DNA from: Ardenticatenaceae bacterium
GTDB lineage: Bacteria; Chloroflexota; Anaerolineae; Promineifilales; Promineifilaceae
Reading direction: 5' to 3'
Assembly (NCBI GenBank): GCA_020634495.1
Contig: JACKBR010000063.1
Span: 1 to 27,864, forward strand
DNA length: 27,864 nucleotides
Below the pieces are notes generated by a model. That model saw nothing but the letters and a program-made list of their open reading frames with translations, was not told where the DNA came from and did no database searches. The position numbers and the translations under genes are program-made. This document shows, piece by piece, positions 7,577 to 13,864 of this stretch (positions are counted from its first letter, which is position 1; every line of letters starts with the position of its first letter).

Positions 7577-8590
7577 CTACTCGCCATCGTCATCGGTCAG
7601 GCCGCGCAGGCTAAGCGCCAGCCGCTTGTTGCTGCCATCCACTTTTAGCACGCGGGCCACCACAATTTGCCCTTTTTGCACCACGTTGCGCGGGTGTAAA
7701 AATACACCTTCGGCCAATTGGGAAATGTGGATCAAGCCTTCTAACTCATCTTCAATCATGACAAACGCGCCAAAGCTCACGACATTGCTAATGACGCCTT
7801 CTACCATTTGCCCGACCTTAAACCGTTCATCAACGGTGAGCCAGGGATTATCTTTCAACCGTTTGAGGCTAAGGGCAACACGGCCGTTTTCCGAATCTAC
7901 ATTTAGCACTTTAACACGAACTTTCTGGTCTGGCTCCAAAATATCGCTGGGATGAATAACCCGGCTCCAAGAGAGTTCTGAAATGTGGATGAGTCCTTCG
8001 ACACCGCCCAAATCGACAAATGCCCCAAAATTTGTCAGATTGGTTACGGTTCCTTCATGAAGCTGGCCTGGGGCAATGCGGTAAAATAGTTTTTCTCGTT
8101 CGTCAGCTTCCACCAACGTGGCCCGTTCAGACAAAATGAGCCGGTTCAGGTCTCGATTGAGTTCAATGATTTTTAGCGTCAATTCTTCAGATTGCCACTG
8201 GCGCAGAGCGTTGAGGCGTTCGCTTTCTAGATGAAATTGGGGGAAATCTATGAGTTGTGACGCTGGCACAAACCCTTGCAGCCCTTCCCACTGCACCAGC
8301 AGCCCGCCTTTGTTGAAGCCCGTCACGGGCAGCGAGATGGCATCGTCGGCATTCATGATCTGCTGCGCTTTATGCCAGGGATCAACTTCTTCGGGGCGTT
8401 CGCCATCGGCCCAACGGAAACGGCCGTCTATGCGCTGGTTTAGGGGTGCCCACCCATTATTGCCCAAGGGGATGTCTGGCTTTGGGTCTGTCGGCAGCAA
8501 CGCCTCCTCCTGTTCAAATAGTGCAGTCCAATAAGCATCATCTGATTGGGTGTGGGACATTTCAGGGGAGGTGTCTGCTGTCATTTCCAT
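7577..8590 (-). CDS. S1 RNA-binding domain protein (ribosomal protein S1-like)
   Basis: This 337-residue protein carries three S1 OB-fold repeats. The first (about 85-157) is divergent, with LPVTGFNKGGLLVQWEGLQGFVPASQL. The second (about 177-244) has GTVTNLTNFGAFVDLGGVEG and LIHISELSW. The third (about 261-329) has GVISNVVSFGAFVMIEDELEG and LIHISQLAEG. A short acidic N-terminal extension of about 80 residues precedes them. S1 proteins bind mRNA leaders and help translation initiation; three to four repeats are common outside Proteobacteria, so this may be the genome's rpsA product, but an accessory S1 protein is equally possible. ATGs at residues 1, 3 and 11 make the exact start uncertain. 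It leads an apparent S1-ftsK transcription unit with a consensus promoter. Confidence 0.9.
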   Translation of the reverse strand: MEMTADTSPEMSHTQSDDAYWTALFEQEEALLPTDPKPDIPLGNNGWAPLNQRIDGRFRWADGERPEEVDPWHKAQQIMNADDAISLPVTGFNKGGLLVQWEGLQGFVPASQLIDFPQFHLESERLNALRQWQSEELTLKIIELNRDLNRLILSERATLVEADEREKLFYRIAPGQLHEGTVTNLTNFGAFVDLGGVEGLIHISELSWSRVIHPSDILEPDQKVRVKVLNVDSENGRVALSLKRLKDNPWLTVDERFKVGQMVEGVISNVVSFGAFVMIEDELEGLIHISQLAEGVFLHPRNVVQKGQIVVARVLKVDGSNKRLALSLRGLTDDDGE

Positions 8591-8737
8591 TACTCTCTAT
8601 TGCTAATTTGCATCTGGTTGACAAATAGGCGAATTTAAAGCCAAAAATAGCGTGGCAGGGTTCGATGGTGAATGTACATTAAATTTTATTCAACTGCTTG
8701 TGGAAGAAGCTGGTATGATACATAAGATTAAGGCTCA

Positions 8738-8765
8738 ATTATAGTTGGAGATGACCCTGTGTCAA
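8738..8765 (-). promoter_or_regulatory. Consensus sigma70-type promoter of the S1-ftsK unit
   Basis: On the minus strand the sequence reads TTGACA, a 16-nt spacer, then TATAAT, matching both consensus hexamers exactly. Transcription would begin near 8731, giving a leader of about 140 nt before the S1 start. It is the strongest promoter by sequence in the window and fits a highly expressed translation gene. Confidence 0.78.
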
Positions 8766-8818
8766 ACGGAATTTTATAGGAATTTTATTGATTGCTGGAG
8801 AAGAAAAAAAGAGTAAAG

Positions 8819-9643
8819 ATGATAAATGATTTATCGGCAACGGCCGTTTCTCAGGCACTTTCTACACGCTGGCTGGGCCAAACCTGCCAATTTTTACCCG
8901 AAGTTGATTCCACCAATGATTTGCTCAAGCAAATGGTGCAGCAAGGCACTATGACCTCACCCCCAGCCGGATTTATTTTGCTGGCAGATTACCAACGACA
9001 GGGGCGGGGGCGGCTGGCGCGCCGCTGGGATGCGCCGCCCGGCAGTGCGCTGCTGCTTTCCATGCTGTTTCGGCCAAACTGGCCTGCCCAACAGTCAAAC
9101 TGGCTCACCATGCTGGTAAGCCTGGCCGCTGCTAAGGCCATTGCCCAACACGCGGCCGATCTGGCCGTGGGCATTAAGTGGCCCAACGATGTGGTGGTGC
9201 GGCAAGCGGGCATCTGGCACAAAGTAAGCGGCATCTTGCAGGAGGGGGATTTTTCTGGAGACGGCCGTCTTCAATGGGCGATTGTGGGTATTGGCATCAA
9301 CGTCAATATTCCAGCCGCGCAGTTACCCGCCAGCCACACCCCGGCAACCAGTTTGCTGGCTGCATCGGGACGGCCGTTTGCTCGCCTGGCCTTGCTGGCT
9401 ACTTTTTTGCAGCGAGTCGAGGCCCTGTATGATGCGGTGGGGAACGGCCGTTCCCCCCACGTCGCCTGGCAAAACAAACTGATTACCCTGGGCCAGCCCG
9501 TGCAGGTGACCCAAACCCAAACCAGCCACAGCTTTAGCGGTGTGGCCGAAGCCACCGACGCCGCAGGCCACCTGCTGGTGCGCGATGACCACGGCCAACT
9601 TCACACCGTTGCCGCTGCCGACGTGACCCTGCGGCCAAAATAA
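8819..9643 (+). CDS. birA: Biotin--[acetyl-CoA-carboxylase] ligase
   Basis: The enzyme makes biotinyl-AMP and transfers biotin to the carrier lysine of biotin-dependent carboxylases in the cytoplasm. Using the ATG at 8819 (274 residues), the biotin/ATP loop GRGRLARRW is at 62-70, KWPNDVVV with the key lysine at 120-127, and VGIGINVN at 156-163; a small SH3-like C-terminal domain follows (about 225-270). There is no N-terminal helix-turn-helix, so it is the group I, non-repressor form and should not regulate biotin genes. An in-frame TTG at 8792 would add nine residues (mostly lysine and arginine); I prefer the ATG because family homology starts after it and GGAG (8797-8800) lies between the two. 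It is monocistronic or joined to the small gene downstream. Confidence 0.95.
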   Translation: MINDLSATAVSQALSTRWLGQTCQFLPEVDSTNDLLKQMVQQGTMTSPPAGFILLADYQRQGRGRLARRWDAPPGSALLLSMLFRPNWPAQQSNWLTMLVSLAAAKAIAQHAADLAVGIKWPNDVVVRQAGIWHKVSGILQEGDFSGDGRLQWAIVGIGINVNIPAAQLPASHTPATSLLAASGRPFARLALLATFLQRVEALYDAVGNGRSPHVAWQNKLITLGQPVQVTQTQTSHSFSGVAEATDAAGHLLVRDDHGQLHTVAAADVTLRPK

Positions 9644-9691
9644 TTATGGTCAAGTTAAAATCTCGTTTTTCCAAGCTTTTCCGCTACAATA

Positions 9692-9737
9692 GAGAAACCC
9701 TTCGGGCCGTCGCACGCTTTCTCAATTGACCGAAGGG
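9692..9737 (+). promoter_or_regulatory. Interleaved inverted repeats (pseudoknot-capable) in a leader
   Basis: GAGAAA (9692-9697) pairs with TTTCTC (9718-9723), and CCCTTCGG (9698-9705) pairs with CCGAAGGG (9730-9737), both perfectly. The order A-B-A'-B' is that of an H-type pseudoknot. A TACAAT -10-like box sits immediately before it (9685-9690), and the small acidic gene starts 53 nt after it. If transcription starts at the usual distance from that box, only the second pair would be fully in the RNA. Confidence 0.4.
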
Positions 9738-9789
9738 CAGAACAAGCGCCAGACAGTTTTCGGCATAAACTGATGCGAGGTAAAAGCTC

Positions 9790-10140
9790 ATGACCGACTT
9801 TCGTGACAATTTTGATGACACTTCCGACGATGACTTCTCCGCCTTTCGTGAGGACTTATTTAGTGACGAGGAAGGGGCGTCGTTGGTAGAAGATTTGCCA
9901 CCCATTGGTGACATCGATGATGAATTTGAGCATCTACGCCGGAAATCCGCACGCGGCGGATCGCTCGATGATGATTTGGACAGCGAAGATGCCCTTTTTA
10001 GCGAGGAGAGCAGTGGCGGGTCTGGCTTTGCCTGGCGCAACTTCACCCCTGGGCAGCGGCTGACGCTGGCCCTGCTGGTGCTGCTCAACATCGTGATGGG
10101 AACGATTGGCCTGCTGGTGGTTACCGGAAATTTAGGTTAA
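9790..10140 (+). CDS. Small acidic protein with C-terminal membrane anchor
   Basis: I do not recognise this 116-residue protein. The first ~75 residues are very rich in Asp, Glu and Ser (for example FDDTSDDDFSAF and LDDDLDSEDALFSEES) and look disordered. Then comes a short FAWRNFTPGQR segment and one hydrophobic helix at about residues 90-112, ending TGNLG. With no signal peptide and the helix at the very end, it has a tail-anchored layout with the acidic part in the cytoplasm. GAGG 10 nt before the ATG supports the start, and the coding frame has normal codon use for the region. It follows birA by 146 nt, with a structured leader between. A role as a scaffold or charge-based partner of a membrane complex is possible, but nothing in the sequence identifies one. 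Confidence 0.8.
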   Translation: MTDFRDNFDDTSDDDFSAFREDLFSDEEGASLVEDLPPIGDIDDEFEHLRRKSARGGSLDDDLDSEDALFSEESSGGSGFAWRNFTPGQRLTLALLVLLNIVMGTIGLLVVTGNLG

Positions 10141-10245
10141 ATTAAAGACGCTTTTTACGCGAAACGGCCGTTGCGATTGCGCAGCAAAATCGCGCTAAAC
10201 TATTTGCCTGTGCCAACGGCCAGCAACATACATTTCATAGAAAAT

Positions 10246-10278
10246 AAAACAGGGCACCTGGCGTGCCCTGTTTTTTTT
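10246..10278. terminator. Bidirectional intrinsic terminator
   Basis: A 12-bp perfect stem (AAAACAGGGCAC with GTGCCCTGTTTT), a 5-nt loop and a run of eight T at 10271-10278 end the plus-strand gene at 10140. On the other strand the A-rich left flank (10241-10249) supplies a U-rich tail, so it can also end the minus-strand SPFH gene whose stop is at 10306. Confidence 0.93.
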
Positions 10279-10305
10279 ATGCTAAAAGCGTGGTTGCTGC
10301 TTCGT

Positions 10306-11484
10306 TTAAGGTTCGGTGGTTTCGGGAGCTACCGTTTGCCCTGTGGTTTCCACCGTAGGCACAATGCCTGGCCCTGGCAGAACCAGGGTTGGAATAGTGC
10401 CTTCTGGCGTGAAGATAATCTTGTCTGTGTCGTTGAGAGCGCTGGCATTGGCCTGCACCAGCAGCAGCTGTACATATTCAGGATTTTCTTCGTAGATGAG
10501 CGCCAATGCCTGCTGCAAAGCGGTGTTGGCCTGGGCGTCTACCAGGGCAACATCAGCTAAAATTTCAGCAATGCGCAAATCCTCCTCAGCTTGCAGCCGT
10601 TCATTTTCTTTGGTAGCCAGCAGGATGGCCTGATCTTTGGCAATTTCAGCCAGAGAGTTTGCCTGGGTTGCCTCGATAACCACCAACTGCGCTCGCAGCC
10701 GTTCCTGTTCTAACTGCGCCAAAATGATTTGCTGCCGGGTTTGCTCTTGGATTCGGCTTTGCTCTACCCGGATTTCACCTTCCTGGCGAGCTTGCTCAGC
10801 GGCGGCTTCGGCTTCGGCTTTTAGCTCATCCTGGGCCGCTTTTTCCGTTTCCAGGCGGCTTTGCACGATGGCATCTAAAGCAACCTGCACCTCAGGCGAA
10901 AGGATCACCTCAGGGACAACCAGGTTTTCTACCCGTAAACCAATGTCAGCCACCAGGTTGTTAAGCTCTTCATCAATGCAGGAGCGCAGTTCGTCGCGGG
11001 AGGTGCCAATGATGTTGTTGTCAAAGGTGCGATCACCCACACACACCTTCATCGATTGCCGGGCCAAATCTTGCACCCGGGCGCTGGCTAATGGATCTTC
11101 CCGATAAATGCCACGATAGCGCGACCAGTTGTCGCGAATCAGGTCTGCCTGGGCCAGGTTAGGCCGGAAAATGTCCCCGCTGACGACCAAACCAATGCGC
11201 TGTTTGTCGCGGGTGATGATCTCTTCATCCCGCACGGTAAAGGGGATGGCCTGGGCGGAAATCGTTTCCAATGACACAAACAGGCCAACGTCGCTGTACA
11301 CACCGGAACCAACAACCTGGTAAATGCGGTTGTTGCGGAATTGAATGCCGACTTCTTGCTCTTCAACCGATTCCAGCAGGTAGAAAAACTGTCCGGCAAA
11401 TGAGAGCAGCAAAGCGATGCCGACGATGCCTAAAACAACAAGCACCACGCGCCGAATGCGCGTAAATGTAAGTTGGGAATTCAT
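10306..11484 (-). CDS. SPFH/band 7 (prohibitin/stomatin-like) membrane protein
   Basis: This 392-residue protein has a basic N-terminus, one transmembrane helix (about 12-36), an SPFH domain (about 38-205, with VEEQEVGIQF and TRDKQRIGLVVSGDIFRP) and a long charged coiled coil (about 205-315, rich in Ala, Glu, Gln and Arg), then a Pro/Thr-rich tail (360-392). SPFH proteins form large ring or cage assemblies on membranes and often tune proteases or lipid domains. Two cysteines (C148 and C169) lie in an insertion within the SPFH domain and could form a disulphide if it faces outward. AAGGAG 7 nt before the ATG supports the start. It is last in a minus-strand row behind two acylase genes (93-nt gap). 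No NfeD partner is adjacent. Notably it contains none of the ACGGCCGT palindromes. Confidence 0.9.
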   Translation of the reverse strand: MNSQLTFTRIRRVVLVVLGIVGIALLLSFAGQFFYLLESVEEQEVGIQFRNNRIYQVVGSGVYSDVGLFVSLETISAQAIPFTVRDEEIITRDKQRIGLVVSGDIFRPNLAQADLIRDNWSRYRGIYREDPLASARVQDLARQSMKVCVGDRTFDNNIIGTSRDELRSCIDEELNNLVADIGLRVENLVVPEVILSPEVQVALDAIVQSRLETEKAAQDELKAEAEAAAEQARQEGEIRVEQSRIQEQTRQQIILAQLEQERLRAQLVVIEATQANSLAEIAKDQAILLATKENERLQAEEDLRIAEILADVALVDAQANTALQQALALIYEENPEYVQLLLVQANASALNDTDKIIFTPEGTIPTLVLPGPGIVPTVETTGQTVAPETTEP

Positions 11485-11577
11485 GAAAGCTCCTTGATTT
11501 TGAAGGTGAATTGTTTATACGGTAACCAATAATACGCATTACCAGGTTTTTTTGTTGTAATAATAGGTACTCCGAGG

Positions 11578-13794
11578 CTAACGGCCGTTTTCCATGCCTG
11601 GCTCATATGCTTCTTCCAAATTGGCCAAAATGTCCGCCTCGGTGAACCAGACCGGCGTGAGCTTGCGCTGCACAAAAATGGGTGCCTGGTCGGCATAGTG
11701 CGCTGATGTTTCGTCCAGCGTTGCGCTGCCGAATTGGTGAATGCTTTGCGAGCGAACGCTGCCATCGGGCTGCCAGGTAACCAGCAAAATGTAAGAATCT
11801 CCAGCAATGCCGTGGAAACGGCCGTCTTCCCCCAACTCCCCGTACACCGCGTGCAGCACATCTGGCGAACCGCCCAATCCCAAATCGACCTCGCCGCGCA
11901 CCAGCCGGTTGACCTCTTGCCAGGGCACTTCGACGGTGCCAAAGTTTGCCAATAGCAAGTCCACTGCCTGAGAAAAGCTGTTTTGCACGGAAACGGCCGT
12001 AAACACCCCACCCGTCATGTTCGATACCGACATATCCGTATCGTCCGCCTGCAAAACATAGTTCAGCGTGAGCATGGCCACCGTGGCCCCGGTGCTGTCC
12101 GGGGTGGATTGCCAATCCCAACTGGCCAGCAAATCGTAGGCGGCACGCTCGTCTGGATCGCTGGGCGGCGGCTCCGCCAAAATCATCTGCACCATGCGCA
12201 CCACGTCTGCTTCAGGATGGTAAGTCATGTCGAACTTGTAAGCGAAAAATTCATCCTCGGTGATTGATGCGTCGCCGCCGTAAAGGTCTAAGGCCCGCAA
12301 CGAGCGGTTGGACATTGTGTCGTTAATGCCCAGGGTGGGCGAGAAGTTAGCTTCGTCTGGATTGCCTGCGCCCAACGTGGTGCGGTACGGGCTGCTGTTG
12401 GCATTTTGAATAAAGCCGGAAGGCGGGTTGCTCACCTGGGGTAGGGCATCAAATGGCAGATACTCTGTCCAGAGTGTGTCGGAGGTGTTGCCGGGTAAAT
12501 ATTGTTCCCAGTTGTAGCCTTCAGTGCGGAGGGGGATACGGCCGTTGTACACATAAAAAATATTCCCTGCCTCATCGGCATACCCCGTGTTAAACATCGG
12601 CAGTGGCCCCTGGCGCATCGCCGCCTGCCATTCAGCCAGATTTGTCGCTTTGTTCAGCCGCACAAATTGCTCCACGTGGCCAATCTCGCCCATTCCGGCA
12701 TAGCGAATGGCATAGACCCCATGATCTTGCCGCACCGTTGGCCCATAAACCGACCACAGCACCTCTTGTTTCACCGTCCAGCGAAAACGGCCGAACAGCG
12801 TCACCGTAATCGGCGCTTCCCCCACCTCCAAATCGCGCCACTCGCCATCAAACAAATATTGATCCGGGTTGTCGGGATTCATCTCCAGTACGTAGATGTC
12901 AATCAAATCCGGGTTGTTTACCGTGAACGCCCAGCCCAAATGCTCATTGTGGCCGTGGGTAATCGTTGGCGAACCGGGCAGCAGGCCGCCCACCATGTTC
13001 CAGCCTTCCTCGCTGACCATGTGGGCCTCGTACCAGGCCACCGGCCCTTCCCACGGCTGGTGTGAGTTGATCGCCAGAAACGTCTCTCCGTTGGCGCTGC
13101 GCTCTGGCCCAACAGCAACGACGTTGCTGCCATATTTCCCCGTGTTGGGGAGATTGGAGATTGGAGATTGAGCAATCTCTAATCTCCGATCTCCAATCTC
13201 CTTCTGTGATACCGTACGCTGTCTCGTCTCCGCAAACAGTTCGCCCAACGCCCCATCCAGGCCAAAGAAGATCGGTACCCGGTGGATAAACCCGGCCGCC
13301 ACGTCCCGGCCAGATAGCGGAAATAGTTCTGGCAGCAGCACTTCGTCTTCGTGCAGGGCGGCGTAATAGTTTAGCCCATCGGCGTAGCCTTGCATGATGG
13401 CTTGAATGTCGGGCGGGATGGTCTCGTATTGGGCATCTACTACGTCCCAAATGCGCAGCAGCTGCACCATGTAGTCGTTAGGGGCGGCGTCGATGCCATA
13501 GGCCACGCCCAATTTGCCCCGTGCCGCCACCAGCGCCTGCTGAATGGTGAGGAAGTCGTCTTCGGCGTGGGCGTAGCCCAGGCCGTAGGCGGCATCGGCA
13601 TCGGTTTGGCCAAAGATGTGGGGTACGCCAAAGGTGTCTCGCCGAATGACGACGTTGTAGCTGTCATTGACGGCTGCCAGTTCATCCAGATTCACCACAA
13701 AGGGCCAAACGCCCTGCGGCCAAAAGATGTAGGCAGCGGCCAACACCAGCACCGCCACAATTCCCAGAACAATTTTTTGCCATCGTTTCATCAT
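11578..13794 (-). CDS. Penicillin acylase family Ntn hydrolase (copy 1)
   Basis: This 738-residue precursor should self-cleave into alpha and beta chains and hydrolyse amide bonds of acylated substrates outside the cytoplasmic membrane. An N-terminal membrane segment (about 8-25) acts as signal or anchor. The alpha part has DTFGVPHIFGQTDADAAYGLGYAHAEDDF (split here for length: 53-65 and 66-81). The predicted nucleophile is S223 in YGSNVVAVG; H245 (INSHQ) sits at the usual beta-23 position, and N466 in QNANSSPY is the expected oxyanion asparagine, with R497 and R500 following. So the catalytic set looks intact. The true substrate, such as a beta-lactam, N-acyl-homoserine lactone or acyl peptide, cannot be read from sequence. 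Residues about 199-216, just before S223, are encoded by a dispersed hairpin repeat. It follows its larger paralogue by 70 nt. Confidence 0.92.
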   Translation of the reverse strand: MMKRWQKIVLGIVAVLVLAAAYIFWPQGVWPFVVNLDELAAVNDSYNVVIRRDTFGVPHIFGQTDADAAYGLGYAHAEDDFLTIQQALVAARGKLGVAYGIDAAPNDYMVQLLRIWDVVDAQYETIPPDIQAIMQGYADGLNYYAALHEDEVLLPELFPLSGRDVAAGFIHRVPIFFGLDGALGELFAETRQRTVSQKEIGDRRLEIAQSPISNLPNTGKYGSNVVAVGPERSANGETFLAINSHQPWEGPVAWYEAHMVSEEGWNMVGGLLPGSPTITHGHNEHLGWAFTVNNPDLIDIYVLEMNPDNPDQYLFDGEWRDLEVGEAPITVTLFGRFRWTVKQEVLWSVYGPTVRQDHGVYAIRYAGMGEIGHVEQFVRLNKATNLAEWQAAMRQGPLPMFNTGYADEAGNIFYVYNGRIPLRTEGYNWEQYLPGNTSDTLWTEYLPFDALPQVSNPPSGFIQNANSSPYRTTLGAGNPDEANFSPTLGINDTMSNRSLRALDLYGGDASITEDEFFAYKFDMTYHPEADVVRMVQMILAEPPPSDPDERAAYDLLASWDWQSTPDSTGATVAMLTLNYVLQADDTDMSVSNMTGGVFTAVSVQNSFSQAVDLLLANFGTVEVPWQEVNRLVRGEVDLGLGGSPDVLHAVYGELGEDGRFHGIAGDSYILLVTWQPDGSVRSQSIHQFGSATLDETSAHYADQAPIFVQRKLTPVWFTEADILANLEEAYEPGMENGR
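13149..13194. repeat. GGAGATT-type hairpin repeat, copy 2 (in frame within acylase)
   Basis: Arms 13149-13170 and 13173-13194 pair at 20 of 22 positions. Sequence and orientation match the intergenic copy at 2062-2102: both read GAGATCGGAGA on the minus strand and end with tandem AATCTCC units. Similar sequence runs on to about 13204. Here it is translated on the minus strand without a frameshift or stop, giving the segment EIGDRRLEIAQSPISNLP of the acylase precursor. Confidence 0.88.
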
Positions 13795-13804
13795 AGATTA
13801 TCTC

Positions 13805-13857
13805 GTAGCCGCGGTTTCTTACCGCGTAGAGAGTGCGCGGAAAGAATCCGCGGCTAC
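13805..13857. repeat. Imperfect 22-bp inverted repeat between acylase genes
   Basis: GTAGCCGCGG... at 13805-13826 and its complement at 13836-13857 match at 20 of 22 positions, around a 9-nt spacer. It fills most of the 70-nt gap between the two acylase genes. There is no T-tract. It resembles a REP-like or processing hairpin rather than an intrinsic terminator, and it is unrelated in sequence to the GGAGATT repeat. Confidence 0.8.
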
Positions 13858-13864
13858 ATTGGAT

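Noticed and set aside
10171..10560. 129-codon plus-strand frame after the small acidic gene
   Set aside because: It reads straight through the strong terminator at 10246-10278 and then antisense through the SPFH gene.
11481..12121. Minus-strand frames overlapping the end of acylase copy 1
   Set aside because: They run in other frames of the same strand across conserved acylase sequence and have no recognisable product.
13149..13194. The GGAGATT repeat as a CRISPR-like or minisatellite array
   Set aside because: Units are 7 nt and contiguous with no unique spacers, and the whole is an inverted repeat, so a hairpin element fits better.
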